64,000 bases of DNA from Nocardia elegans NBRC 108235. Its GTDB lineage: Bacteria > Actinomycetota > Actinomycetes > Mycobacteriales > Mycobacteriaceae. The notes under the pieces are model-generated. The model was not told the origin of the DNA, did not search any database, and saw only the letters and a list, made by a program, of their open reading frames with translations. Shown one piece after another: positions 36,441 through 45,626 of this stretch. Position 1 is the first letter of the stretch. Each line of letters starts with the position of its first letter. The translations under genes were made by a program, and so were the position numbers. Location of the stretch: positions 359,807-423,806 of the forward strand of contig NZ_BDBF01000001.1 of the NCBI RefSeq assembly GCF_001612845.1, given 5' to 3'.

Positions 36441-37615
36441 CGCTCACCACCCTGCTGGGAAGGTTCGGCCGGCGTGCCGGGCGCTTCCGGCGGCGCCGCA
36501 CCCGGCGCCGGTTGCGGCGGACTGATGACCCGGCCGAACACTTTCTCGAATACCTGCGCCAAACTGCCGGCGAACGCCGGAACGTCACCGATTTCGGGCC
36601 ATCGGCTGCCGTGCGGATCGCTGAGGGCGCCGATGCTCAGATACGACACCACCGGCATGACGGCCAATCCCGAACCTCGCAGGCTGGCCATCAGCGGCGG
36701 ATAGATGTCGTTGAGCCCGTCGAGCGCCTCGGTGAGATTGCCGCCCATTTCCGTGAAGCCCGACATCAATTTCTGAATGCTGTCGAACAGGCTCAGGAAC
36801 TGCGGGCTGGTGGTGTCGGTGAAATCGCCCAGCGCCGCCATGGTGGTCGACACCTTGGTGGTGAGATCCACGATGCGCTGATTGTTCTCGTTCACCAGTC
36901 CGAGCAGTTGCGGGAAGGTGTCGGCGGCCGCGCCGAGTTCCTTTTTGCGCCTGGCCAATTCCCCGGACAGCGTATTCAATCCCTGCAGGGTGGCGTCGAT
37001 ATCGCCGGTGCGCTGATTGAGCGCGGCGATCACGCTGGTCATCTCGCTCAGCAGATGCGCCAATTGCGGTCCCCGCCCGGCGAACATCGAATTCATCTGC
37101 GTGGTGATCTGTGCGGCCTGGTTGATACCGCCGCCGTTGACCAGCATGGCCACCGACATCATCAACTGCTCGACGGAGGCCGCGGTGCCGGTGTGATCGG
37201 TGCCGATGGTGTCTCCGTCGCGCAGCGGCGGGCCCGCCTCCTGCGCGGACGGCAGGGTCATGGCCACCGACATGTCGCCCAGCGGCGTGGCCTGACGCAA
37301 TTCCACCGTGGTCCCGCGCGGCAGCACGATGTCGGAGCGGATCTGCATCCGCACGTCGGCGATGAAATTCGTGGTCTCGATACCGGTGACGGTGCCGATA
37401 TCGGTGCCGCCGATCCGCACGTGGGCGTGATCGGGCAGATTCAGCACATCGGTGAACGCGGCATGAACGGTATAGCCCGGACCGTCGATACCCGGCTTGG
37501 GCATCGGCACATTCTCGAGGGTCGGACCGCATCCGCTGATACCGAGTGTGGTGGCGGTCGCGACGGCGGTGAAAACGATGCCGCGGCGGGATGTTCTGCG
37601 CTGTGATCGTGTCAT
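36437..37615 (-). CDS. mceE: MceE-type lipoprotein
   Basis: 392 residues. A twin-arginine-like, hydrophobic signal (SRRGIVFTAVATATTLGISGC) ends in a good lipobox ISGC with Cys at about 29, so the protein should be lipid-anchored, as LprK/LprN are in mycobacterial mce operons. MCE domain near 47-125 (YTVHAAFTDVLNLPDHAHVRIGGTDIGTV), helical domain after it, Pro/Ala-rich tail. ATGA overlaps link it to both neighbours. It stands fifth in the mce row, the classical place of the lipoprotein. Confidence 0.9.
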   Translation of the reverse strand: MTRSQRRTSRRGIVFTAVATATTLGISGCGPTLENVPMPKPGIDGPGYTVHAAFTDVLNLPDHAHVRIGGTDIGTVTGIETTNFIADVRMQIRSDIVLPRGTTVELRQATPLGDMSVAMTLPSAQEAGPPLRDGDTIGTDHTGTAASVEQLMMSVAMLVNGGGINQAAQITTQMNSMFAGRGPQLAHLLSEMTSVIAALNQRTGDIDATLQGLNTLSGELARRKKELGAAADTFPQLLGLVNENNQRIVDLTTKVSTTMAALGDFTDTTSPQFLSLFDSIQKLMSGFTEMGGNLTEALDGLNDIYPPLMASLRGSGLAVMPVVSYLSIGALSDPHGSRWPEIGDVPAFAGSLAQVFEKVFGRVISPPQPAPGAAPPEAPGTPAEPSQQGGER

Positions 37616-38715
37616 TTTCCGCTGATCCCCAGAAGTGCGGCGGTGAGTCCGAAATCGGGCCCCATATCGGCGATCCGGCCGGTCCGGCAGCCGTCGAGGC
37701 GCATCATCACCCGCTCACAGAAGGTCGAGAGCGCTTCACCGTCGAGCACCGATTTGTCGAGCAGGCCGTGCAGACGCAGCGCCTGATGTTCGTAACTGGT
37801 GGCGTTGGCGAGGTTTTCGAACATCAGCGGCGCGACATCCACGATTTCGGTGAGATTGCGGGCATTGGCACGCATCTGATCGCTGATCGCGACGAACCGG
37901 CTCAGGGCTCCGGCGAGCTGATCCTTGTTCTGCCCCACCACCGTGGCGGTATTGGCGACGAAATCGTTGAGCTGGGTGAGCACCGCCTGCAAGCCGGGCG
38001 CCTGATCGCCCATCAACTTCAGCAGTTCGGTGAGCCGGCCGCTGAAATCCCGCACAGTCTGATCGTTCTGGGCGATGACCTGAGTGATGTCGTTGAGTTT
38101 GACGATCGTGTTGGAGATCTGGTCCTTGTTGGCGAAGGTCGTCTCGAACGCACCCGAGAGCGCGTCCAGCGTCTCGCGCAGCTTATCGCCGTTGCCGTCG
38201 AGCAACGGGAACAACACCCGGCTGGCCATCGGCCCGGTGTCGCTGTCACCCTTCAGGGACGCACCCAACTGGTCGAAGGTCTGCATGATGCGGTCGAGTT
38301 CCACCGGTGTCCTGGTGCGCGGCAGAGGAATATGCGCGCCGTCGGCCATGGTGGGCCCGGTTCCGTCGTAGGCCGGCGCCAGTTCGACATGGCGGTTGGT
38401 GATCAGCTGCGGATTCACCAGTGCGGCCATGGCGTCGGCGGGCAGCTTCACGCTCTTGTCGACCTTCATGACCACCTGCACGTAGGTGCCCTTGGCCTCC
38501 ACCGATTCGACCGTGCCGACCGGCACACCCAGCACATCGACCTCGTTGCCGGCGTAGAGCCCGGCCACATTGTCGAAGTCGGCGCTGATGCGCATGTTGT
38601 CGCCGAGCGCCTCGTTGGCGGCGGTGCCGAGCGAACCCGGCAGCAGCGAACAGCCCGAGCCGGCGGAGGCGACCAGGCACACCGCGGCCAGTTGGGCCAG
38701 TGCGCGCAGTTTCAT
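37612..38715 (-). CDS. mceD: MceD-type protein, second lipobox-like signal
   Basis: 367 residues. The signal LAQLAAVCLVASAGSGC ends in a Cys at about 21 in a weak lipobox (GSGC), so this may be a second lipoprotein of the operon. MCE domain near 41-120 (MRISADFDNVAGLYAGNEVD, VNPQLITNRHVELAP) and a helical domain follow. The ATG at 38715 overlaps the upstream stop (TGATG) and its own stop overlaps the mceE ATG. Named D by gene order only. Confidence 0.87.
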   Translation of the reverse strand: MKLRALAQLAAVCLVASAGSGCSLLPGSLGTAANEALGDNMRISADFDNVAGLYAGNEVDVLGVPVGTVESVEAKGTYVQVVMKVDKSVKLPADAMAALVNPQLITNRHVELAPAYDGTGPTMADGAHIPLPRTRTPVELDRIMQTFDQLGASLKGDSDTGPMASRVLFPLLDGNGDKLRETLDALSGAFETTFANKDQISNTIVKLNDITQVIAQNDQTVRDFSGRLTELLKLMGDQAPGLQAVLTQLNDFVANTATVVGQNKDQLAGALSRFVAISDQMRANARNLTEIVDVAPLMFENLANATSYEHQALRLHGLLDKSVLDGEALSTFCERVMMRLDGCRTGRIADMGPDFGLTAALLGISGK

Positions 38716-39749
38716 CACTTACACCCCTGAACGACCTGTGCGAAACAGATCCAGTTGTCGGGGAACAGCCCCCACGGCACATACACATCGCCGTACGGTC
38801 CGTTGCCCAATACGTTGTTGAACTGCCGCAAGGTCACCGGCATGATCTCGTAGAGCCGGTCGAGGTTGGCCTTGTTCTTCTCCAGCCCCTCGGACATGGT
38901 GTTCAGATCCCGGATCATCGGGCCGAACTGGTTGTTGTTCTCCAATCCCATGTCCTGCAACAACTTCGACAGTGAGGCGACATTGTCGAGCAGGCTCTTC
39001 AGCAGCTGCTGGCGCTTCTGCACCGCCTGGCCGATGGCCTCGCCGCGGGTCAGCAGCATCAGCACGCTGTTCTGATTGTCGGCGACCAGCTGTGAGACCT
39101 GATCCATCCCCTTCAGCAGGGTGTCGACCTCGTCGCGGCGGTCGTTGATCACCTTGGCCAGCGAGCCGATGCTGTCGAGCGCCTGCACCGCCAGCTGCGG
39201 CGAATCGCCCATCTGCTGATTCATGGTGTCGAGGGCCTGGCGCAACTTCTGCGGGTCGATCCGCTCGATCCGTTCGAACGACGCCTTGTACTGCGGGTCC
39301 TGGATCACCTTGCTCAGGTTGTAGGGCACGCTGGTGTGGTCGAGCTTGATCCGGTTGTCCGGCAGCCCTTTTCCGTTGCCCGGAACGAGATCGACATGCA
39401 ACCGCCCGAGGATGGTCGACATCTTGATCGCCGCGTGCGCGTCCGGGCCCAGTCGCAGATCGCGGCGCACCTTCAGGTCCGCGACCACCTTGGCGCCGTC
39501 GAGCCGCACCGCCCGCACCGCGCCCACCTCGATCCCCGAGACGTCGACGGTCGCACCGGCGCGCAGCCCCGCGGCCTGCGCGAATTCGGCGCGAATCGTC
39601 TTGTCCCCCAACCGCGCCTGGGTCAGCGCACTGGAGCCGAGCAGCAGGATCAGCACGGTCGCCGAGGCGATCAGGCCGAGCCGCAGATACCGGTTGCGCA
39701 GGAAGCCGAACACTTTCGGCAACCTCGGTCGCGAGAACCTCGCCATCAT
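38715..39749 (-). CDS. mceC: MceC-type protein
   Basis: 344 residues. N-terminal anchor near 18-38 (YLRLGLIASATVLILLLGSS), MCE domain near 45-125 (IRAEFAQAAGLRAGATVDVS), then a helical domain and a short C-terminus with WICFAQVVQGC, whose Cys pair may form a disulphide. The ATG at 39749 has GGAGG with 7-base spacing and overlaps the mceB stop by the ATGA pattern. Third mce gene; letter assigned by order. Confidence 0.88.
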   Translation of the reverse strand: MMARFSRPRLPKVFGFLRNRYLRLGLIASATVLILLLGSSALTQARLGDKTIRAEFAQAAGLRAGATVDVSGIEVGAVRAVRLDGAKVVADLKVRRDLRLGPDAHAAIKMSTILGRLHVDLVPGNGKGLPDNRIKLDHTSVPYNLSKVIQDPQYKASFERIERIDPQKLRQALDTMNQQMGDSPQLAVQALDSIGSLAKVINDRRDEVDTLLKGMDQVSQLVADNQNSVLMLLTRGEAIGQAVQKRQQLLKSLLDNVASLSKLLQDMGLENNNQFGPMIRDLNTMSEGLEKNKANLDRLYEIMPVTLRQFNNVLGNGPYGDVYVPWGLFPDNWICFAQVVQGCK

Positions 39750-40768
39750 CGGCACACCTCCGAATGCGCGTTGCCACCGATCTGGGAGAACAGGCCCGGC
39801 GGCAGCAGCACGCCCCACAGCGAGACGTCGAGACCGCAGAAGTAGGCGTTGCCGTAGGCGCCGTAGCTGGAGAACTGGGCCACCCGGTTCAGCACGTTCG
39901 GCAGTTGCACCGCCGCCCGGTCCAGCGCCGCGCCGTTGAGCAGCAGCAGCGCCACGCCGGTGGTGGCCTTGTTCTGCGCGGCCGCGATACCGGGTTTGAC
40001 CTGGGCGACCAGCCCGACCAGCGCATCGGTCGAGGTGGCGACCTGGTCGACCGACGACTTCAACGCCTCACCCTGGGCGTAGAGCCCGTCCATCAGCGAA
40101 CGGGTCTGGGTGATCAGGGTTTCCAGCTCGTTGCTGCGATGCGCGAGGCCCGCCATCACACTGCTGAGGTTGGAGACCACATCGCCGAGGATCTTGTCGC
40201 GCTGGCCGAAGGTTCCGGCCAGCTGCGCGGCCTGCGTGATCAAGGTGCTCAGCGAGACCTGGTTGCCCTGCAGCGCCTGAATCAGCGTCTCGGACAGCGA
40301 ATTCACCTGATCGGGCTGCAGCACCGAGAACAGCGGTTCGAAGCCGGACAGCAAGGCCGACACATCGAACGACGGCTCGGTGTGCTCGAGCGGAATTCGC
40401 CCGCCCGCCGGCAACTGTCGGCCCGCGTCCTTACCCGGCGCCAGCGCGACGTAGCGCTGACCGATCAGATTCTGGTACCGCACCATGGCCTTGGTCGTGG
40501 TGGTCAGATGTTGATTGCTCCGGATGCTGAACTCCACCCCGGCCTTGTAGTCGCCGACGAAGTCGATCTTGTCCACCCGGCCGACCCGCACCCCGGCCAT
40601 CCGCACGTCGTCCCCGACGCGCAGTCCGAGCACATCGGAGAAGACAGCCGAATATCGAGTGGTCGAGCCCGGCACCGTGCGCTGCAACGTGCCGTAGATG
40701 GTGGAGGTCAGCGCGATCGCGATCACCGCGAAGATTCCGAAACCGATCAGTGCCTTCGTCGATTTCAC
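39746..40768 (-). CDS. mceB: MceB-type protein
   Basis: 340 residues, GTG start at 40768 overlapping the mceA stop (GTGA). Anchor near 5-27, MCE domain near 33-120 with YSAVFSDVLGLRVGDDVRMA and LIGQRYVALAPG, helical domain to 300. It is clearly the closest relative in the window of the truncated mce protein at the left edge (1-860), with near-identical motifs, so two MceB paralogues exist within 40 kb. Confidence 0.9.
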   Translation of the reverse strand: MKSTKALIGFGIFAVIAIALTSTIYGTLQRTVPGSTTRYSAVFSDVLGLRVGDDVRMAGVRVGRVDKIDFVGDYKAGVEFSIRSNQHLTTTTKAMVRYQNLIGQRYVALAPGKDAGRQLPAGGRIPLEHTEPSFDVSALLSGFEPLFSVLQPDQVNSLSETLIQALQGNQVSLSTLITQAAQLAGTFGQRDKILGDVVSNLSSVMAGLAHRSNELETLITQTRSLMDGLYAQGEALKSSVDQVATSTDALVGLVAQVKPGIAAAQNKATTGVALLLLNGAALDRAAVQLPNVLNRVAQFSSYGAYGNAYFCGLDVSLWGVLLPPGLFSQIGGNAHSEVCR

Positions 40769-42225
40769 TGCGTCACACCGCCTTCCGGCATCTCGCCGAC
40801 GGTCAGATAGCCACCGGCGAGCACCGGCCCCAGCAGCAGGAGCTGCGCCAGATTCGGCAGGCCCCCCACCACCGCGGCGACCGCGGCGGGTCCACGCAGT
40901 GCGGCGGGACGGATGGCCGCCGGATCAGCGGGCGTGGCCTGGTAGGCGGCCGGTGCGGTGATGCCGGGGATCAGCGGCAGACTCGGCAGACCGGGCAGCG
41001 CCGGAACGCCGGGCAGAACCGGCAGACCGGGGATCAGCGGCTGCTGTGCCGGCGCGGTCGGTGCCACGGCCGCCGGGGTCGGCCGAGGCCCGGCCGCGTC
41101 CAGCCAGCGGGGCAGCTGCTGCGGTGGATACTCCTGTGGCGGAGCGACATTCGGTACGGTAGCCCCACCGCAGCGCGGGCCGTACTCGTCACCATAGTGC
41201 GGGCAGTCCTGCGCGGTGTACTGCTGGAACGGCGTGAGCGAGGCGTCCATCGCCCACACCATCTGGTGTTTGGGGCCCCAGTGGAACGTGGTCTTCAAAC
41301 GCTGCAACGCCGTATTGAGGTTGGCGGCGGTGAACGGAATGGCCTCGGGATCCTTGGCCAGACCGCCGAACAGATCGTCCAGACCGGCGACGAGGAATTT
41401 GCCCGAATCCGGATTGCGCGCGAACAGGTGGTTGACCGAATCGACGGCGCCGCCCGCATTCGTCAGCAGCGCGACGAGATTCGAGCGCCGCTCGGTGAGG
41501 GTGCGAGCCGTCGTCACCGAATCCGACAGCACTCCCACCAATTCCGGCGCCGACTGGCTCAGCGCGGTGGCGGCACGGCCCAGATCACCCAGCAGGTCGC
41601 CGATATCGGGAATGTCGTGCACCTGGGTGAGCCAGGTGTCGAGCCGCTCCACGGTCGAACCCGGCACCCGCGCCGAGGGTTCCAGCGCCGCGGACAGCGT
41701 CGCCAGCACCCGGCCGAGCTTCTCCGGCTGGATATTGCTCAGCACATTGCGCAGCACGTTGAGCGTGGTCTGCAATTGGATGGTCGCCGTGCCGGTGTCC
41801 TGGGAAATGGTCGAGCCGGAATGCAGTTTCGCGGTGTCGGGCCCGTTGTCGACCAATTCGATCGCCGTCACGCCGAACAGATTGTTGGGGATGACGCGGG
41901 CGGTGACGTTGGCCGGAATCGCCTCGGCGACATGCGGTTTCAACGCGATATCGGCGCGCTGCCGCTCCCCTTTCGCCACCACCTCCACCGAATCGACGGT
42001 GCCGACGACCATGCCTCGGAATTTCACGTCGGCATGTTTGGGCAGGCCGTCTCCGGTACTGGTCAGCACGGCATGGACGGGCACCTTCTCGGTGAAGCGA
42101 CCGGTGTAGCGCAGCGCCAGCAGATACAGCAGCGCGGCCACTACGAGCAGCATCGCGATACCGGCCAGCGTGAGCTGGCGAGCGGTCGCACCGCGGCCAC
42201 TGGGATCGAGAATCACGAACGACAC
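40765..42225 (-). CDS. mceA: MceA-type protein with Pro-rich repeat tail
   Basis: 486 residues, GTG start at 42225 immediately after the yrbEB stop. Anchor near 17-40 and MCE domain near 50-125 (VHAVLTSTGDGLPKHADVKF, TARVIPNNLFGVTAIEL), helical domain to about 330, then a Cys-containing loop (AQDCPHYGDEYGPRCGG) and a long Pro-rich tail with repeated LPG(L/V)P units and hydrophobic ends. First mce gene after the two permease genes, the standard order. Confidence 0.9.
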   Translation of the reverse strand: MSFVILDPSGRGATARQLTLAGIAMLLVVAALLYLLALRYTGRFTEKVPVHAVLTSTGDGLPKHADVKFRGMVVGTVDSVEVVAKGERQRADIALKPHVAEAIPANVTARVIPNNLFGVTAIELVDNGPDTAKLHSGSTISQDTGTATIQLQTTLNVLRNVLSNIQPEKLGRVLATLSAALEPSARVPGSTVERLDTWLTQVHDIPDIGDLLGDLGRAATALSQSAPELVGVLSDSVTTARTLTERRSNLVALLTNAGGAVDSVNHLFARNPDSGKFLVAGLDDLFGGLAKDPEAIPFTAANLNTALQRLKTTFHWGPKHQMVWAMDASLTPFQQYTAQDCPHYGDEYGPRCGGATVPNVAPPQEYPPQQLPRWLDAAGPRPTPAAVAPTAPAQQPLIPGLPVLPGVPALPGLPSLPLIPGITAPAAYQATPADPAAIRPAALRGPAAVAAVVGGLPNLAQLLLLGPVLAGGYLTVGEMPEGGVTQ

Positions 42226-43089
42226 CTATCCTGAGATCCGGAATCCGGGGTCGATGCCCCAAATCGCCAGGGTGAGAAAGAGATTCGCGAAGACCATCAC
42301 GACGATCACCATCTTGATCGCCCGCCCGGCCGCGACCCCGACTCCCTCCGGGCCGCCGCTGGCGACATAGCCGTAGTAGCACTGGATGAAGGTCGCGAGC
42401 AGCGTGAAGATCACGACCTTCAGCAGCGAATAGAAAACGTCCGGCCCGATCAGGAACTGGAAGAAGTAGTGGTCGTAGGTCCCCGCGGTGGTGCCGCCGA
42501 GGAACAGCACCGTCAGTTTCGTGGTCAGGTAGGCGGCGGCCAGACCCACGCTGTAGAGCGGCACGATCGTCACCGTCGCGGCGATCATCCGGGTGCTGAC
42601 CAGGTACGGCAGCGGCCGGATCGCGCACGATTCCAGCGCGTCGATCTCCTCGGAGATCCGCATCGAGCCCAGCTGCGCGGTGAACCGGCAGCCGGATTGG
42701 ATCGCGAAGGCCAGGGTCGCCAGGATGGGCGCCAATTCGCGCGTGGTCGCGAATCCGGCGATGGCGCCGGTCAGCGGACTCATGGTCAGGAGGTTCAACG
42801 CCGTGAACGACTCCATTCCGACGATGATGCCGCCGAACGAGCACAGGATGAACACCACGCCGATGGTGCCGCCACCCACGATCAGCGACCCGTTACCCCA
42901 GCTCACATCCGCGGTCAGCCGGGCGAGTTCCTTCCGATAGTGCTTGACCACGAACGGAATCGCGGCCACCGCCTGGAAGAAGGTGATGGTCTGATGCCCG
43001 AGACGCTGGTTCGCGTGCACCGGTGCGAGCGCGGCGTTTCCGACGGCCCGCAGCGGCCGGGCTACGGGCGGGGTGTAGGAACTGGCCAT
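42226..43089 (-). CDS. yrbEB: YrbE/MlaE-family permease B
   Basis: 287 residues with five to six membrane helices. The MlaE signatures are present: GGGTIGVVFILCSFGGIIVG and the cytosolic coupling loop MRISEEIDALESCAIRPLPY. With YrbEA it forms the inner-membrane permease that an MceG (Mkl) ATPase drives; that ATPase is not encoded here and is usually elsewhere on the chromosome. The ATG at 43089 lies one base after the yrbEA stop, and the stop abuts the mceA GTG. Confidence 0.93.
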   Translation of the reverse strand: MASSYTPPVARPLRAVGNAALAPVHANQRLGHQTITFFQAVAAIPFVVKHYRKELARLTADVSWGNGSLIVGGGTIGVVFILCSFGGIIVGMESFTALNLLTMSPLTGAIAGFATTRELAPILATLAFAIQSGCRFTAQLGSMRISEEIDALESCAIRPLPYLVSTRMIAATVTIVPLYSVGLAAAYLTTKLTVLFLGGTTAGTYDHYFFQFLIGPDVFYSLLKVVIFTLLATFIQCYYGYVASGGPEGVGVAAGRAIKMVIVVMVFANLFLTLAIWGIDPGFRISG

Positions 43090-43090
43090 C

Positions 43091-43981
43091 TCACGCGACC
43101 TTCGTCGGGAGCAAGGTATTCGACAGCTGAGTCAGAATGATGTTGGTGGCGAACAACATCAACGCGGAGCTGACCACCGCGGAGTTCACCGAATTCGCGA
43201 CTCCGGCCGGGCCGCCGCTGGTGTGCAGGCCCACATCGCAGGCGATGATCGCCGTCAGCGCGCCGAAGATCGCGGCCTTGGTCAAGGCGATCAACAGGTC
43301 GCTGGCCACGGCGAACGACGCGAACGATCCGATGAACGATCCGGGGGTACCGGACTGCGCGTACACATTGAACATGTACGCCGTCGCGAATCCGACGAAA
43401 ACGATGAAGCCGCACAGCAATATGCTCACCAGGACCGCCGCGGCCAGGCGGGGGGCGACCAGCCGGCGCACCGGATCGACACCCATCACCCGCATGGCGT
43501 CGATCTCCTCGCGGATCGTCCGGGAGCCGAGATCGGCGCAGATCGCCGAACCCACCGCACCGGCGATCATCAGCGCGGAGACCAGCGGCGCGCCCTGCCG
43601 GATGATTCCCAGTGCGGCAACGGAACCGATGAACGTCGTCGCACCGACCTGGTTCACCAGGGCACCGACCTCGATGGACACCACGACGGCGATGGGAATG
43701 GCCACGAACACCGTCGGCGCGGCCGAGACGTTGGCCATGAAGGCGCACTGTTTGATGAATTCCTGGTACGGGAACCGGCGCTTGATCATCGCGACGAAGA
43801 GCTGAACGAAGGCCTCCCGGCCCAGCGCGACCTGCCGGCCGAGGGTCTCCAGCGAGCGTTGCGGATGCCGGCGCCAGAGGCCGCCGGCCGCATCGACAAG
43901 TCGCTGCAGCTCACCCTCGTCGGCGGTCCGCCAAGGCGGAAGCGGCGGGTCCGGCCGATCGGAGGCTCGGGTCGACGTCAC
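43091..43981 (-). CDS. yrbEA: YrbE/MlaE-family permease A
   Basis: 296 residues from a GTG at 43981 with AAAGGA nine bases upstream. The coupling loop LGSRTIREEIDAMRVMGVDP is the MlaE hallmark; about five helices follow a 70-residue polar N-terminus. It is the first gene of the yrbE-mce operon. The region upstream (43982-44211) should hold the promoter and the binding site for the tandem TetR regulator; the AT-rich run near 44085-44115 (AAGATAGTAAGTTATCGACT) is a candidate. Confidence 0.93.
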   Translation of the reverse strand: MTSTRASDRPDPPLPPWRTADEGELQRLVDAAGGLWRRHPQRSLETLGRQVALGREAFVQLFVAMIKRRFPYQEFIKQCAFMANVSAAPTVFVAIPIAVVVSIEVGALVNQVGATTFIGSVAALGIIRQGAPLVSALMIAGAVGSAICADLGSRTIREEIDAMRVMGVDPVRRLVAPRLAAAVLVSILLCGFIVFVGFATAYMFNVYAQSGTPGSFIGSFASFAVASDLLIALTKAAIFGALTAIIACDVGLHTSGGPAGVANSVNSAVVSSALMLFATNIILTQLSNTLLPTKVA

Positions 43982-44211
43982 AGCGGTCGTTCCTTTCTCA
44001 CGCTCACCGCTTGTCGCAGACAGCGGCAACCAGGCCACCGGGCGTTGAGCGTGTGAAGTGTTACACACCGATTCGGTGCGACACAAGATAGTAAGTTATC
44101 GACTGTTCTCGCATCGGAGAATCAAGTCGGATGCGACGGATTACGGTCAAGACCCTGGACCCGACGCGGCAAGTTATGGAATATTCCGCGCTCGGACAGT
44201 CGTCGCCCGGA

Positions 44212-44403
44212 TCATCCCGGGAGGTTCTCCAAGTAGTGCTGCAGCAGCACGAGCAACGCCCCCAGGAGTGCGATCCCGGCGCCCACGGCACACAGCGCCG
44301 CGACCCACAGGCCGAATCGGAGAACGGGATTGACCTTGATTCGCCCACCGAGGATCTTGACTCCGATCACCACGATGTCGATGAGCCACACCAGCGCCAT
44401 CAT
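44212..44403 (-). CDS. Small two-helix membrane protein
   Basis: 63 residues from the ATG at 44403, which overlaps the end of the upstream small gene closely (its TAG is at 44406-44408). Two hydrophobic helices (about 3-17 and 30-54) joined by GGRIKVNPVLRFGLW. No ribosome binding site is obvious, in keeping with coupled translation. It lies upstream of the yrbE-mce operon on the same strand. No family recognised. Confidence 0.6.
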   Translation of the reverse strand: MMALVWLIDIVVIGVKILGGRIKVNPVLRFGLWVAALCAVGAGIALLGALLVLLQHYLENLPG

Positions 44404-44405
44404 GA

Positions 44406-44630
44406 CTAGGTCATGCAGACGTTCGAGAAGGTGAGCACGGGCCAGCACACGATCGATCCCAGGAACGAGATGATCACGTCGATGCCGTGCATCTGCTTCA
44501 GGTGCGAGGTGTGCGTCAGGGTCCAGATGACCCCGATGACGCCGTACGGCACGGCGAGGATGATGAGTGTCCCGAGGAATTCGGACACCTTCATCTCGTA
44601 GCTCAGAAGCCGATCGAGTCGCTTCAGCAT
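44406..44630 (-). CDS. Small membrane protein paired with the next gene
   Basis: 74 residues from the ATG at 44630, preceded by AAAGGA at a slightly long spacing. Two hydrophobic segments (about 17-37 and 51-72) with THTSHLKQMHGID between them. It forms a bicistron with the 63-residue protein downstream. Similar pairs of small membrane proteins occur in mycobacteria and relatives, but I cannot name a family. The position before the mce operon may be only neighbourhood. Confidence 0.65.
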   Translation of the reverse strand: MLKRLDRLLSYEMKVSEFLGTLIILAVPYGVIGVIWTLTHTSHLKQMHGIDVIISFLGSIVCWPVLTFSNVCMT

Positions 44631-45099
44631 TGCGACACAAGTCCTTTCACCCATCGGCCGGACATCCGGTGCCCGCGCCTCCCGCACGCACCGGATGCGG
44701 GCACCCTTGCCCGCCGGCCGCGGCGCCCGGTCATCCGCGGGCCCGCGAGAGCATATGTTACTCGAAATTCACAGTTTTGGAAGTCGTAGCCCGGAGCTGT
44801 CGGGCGACGGATATTCGGTGCTCATATGGACTATGGTTGACTCTAGGACTTGTCACAAAGCGTCCAGAAGTTATGATGAATTCATGCAATCTGCAGCGCT
44901 CGCGACTTAGCATGGAACGGTGTCGTCGACCGTGGAACGGCCCCAAGCGGCGTGACCAGGACGGACTCGGCACGACTGTTGCATGAGCCCGGCGGTACCG
45001 CAGGGGGATCGCCGGTCTCGGCAGCGGATCCACCGGGACACGACCGGCTCGATTGTCGGTCACCGGCACCGCCGCGTCCGCCGAAATCGAAGGATCACC
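44631..45099. other. Intergenic region, divergent promoters
   Basis: No supportable gene. It should hold promoters for the small membrane pair (minus) and the Cys-motif protein (plus). An AT-richer part lies at 44755-44900. No operator palindrome stands out. Confidence 0.4.
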
Positions 45100-45348
45100 G
45101 TGCACAGCGAAATCCCCCAGCCGGGCGGCGTATCCGGACGGCGCAGCATCGCCGCTGTCCGATCGCGCGAAATTCTCAACTACTTCGGCAAATGCCAGGC
45201 CTGCGGCTACCCGGCACAGGCCGTCCTGCGGACAACGCTCTACAGCGACGGCACCATCACCGACGCGGTCATCGCGACCTGCGCCTCGCCATGCGGGTGG
45301 TCCGGCACGGCAGCGCCCACGGTGATGACGGTGCGCACCGAACTATGA
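45100..45348 (+). CDS. Small zinc-ribbon-like protein
   Basis: 82 residues from a GTG at 45100 with AGGA six bases upstream. It carries CQAC near 34-37 and CASPC near 62-66, spaced like two knuckles of a zinc ribbon, in FGKCQACGYPAQAVLRTTLY and IATCASPCGWSG. It converges on the ferredoxin gene (45384). The metal is a guess from the Cys pairs; a role with the neighbouring redox cluster is possible but not shown. Confidence 0.65.
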   Translation: MHSEIPQPGGVSGRRSIAAVRSREILNYFGKCQACGYPAQAVLRTTLYSDGTITDAVIATCASPCGWSGTAAPTVMTVRTEL

Positions 45349-45383
45349 CGTCGAATGCTGTGGGCGCCTGCCTATTCCGCTCG

Positions 45384-45623
45384 TCAGTGTTCCGGCGATG
45401 CCACCCAGCGCAGGGCCGCGGCCGGGCAGAGTTTGATCGCCTCGGTAGCGAGCGCGGGGTCCGGTTCGGCGTCCCCGAGCACGGGATAGCCCCAGTCGTC
45501 CAGAACGATCTGCTCCGGCACGATGTGGGCGCAGATACCGTGGCCGGTGCACGCGATGCGATCGATCGCCAGCGCGCCGGACGTGGGCCGTGCGATGCCG
45601 AGGGCCCGAGCTGTCAGGGACAC
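45384..45623 (-). CDS. Ferredoxin, 3Fe-4S type
   Basis: 79 residues, GTG start at 45623 with AAGGA six bases upstream. Cys residues occur as CTGHGIC (about 25 and 31) and in the C-terminal LCPAAAL, the pattern of small actinobacterial [3Fe-4S] or mixed ferredoxins that serve P450s and related oxygenases. His replaces the second Cys of a 4Fe-4S motif. It is the last gene of an operon with a NuoF-like protein, a ferric-reductase-like membrane protein and ApbE, so it may take electrons from that module. Confidence 0.88.
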   Translation of the reverse strand: MSLTARALGIARPTSGALAIDRIACTGHGICAHIVPEQIVLDDWGYPVLGDAEPDPALATEAIKLCPAAALRWVASPEH

Positions 45624-45626
45624 GAT

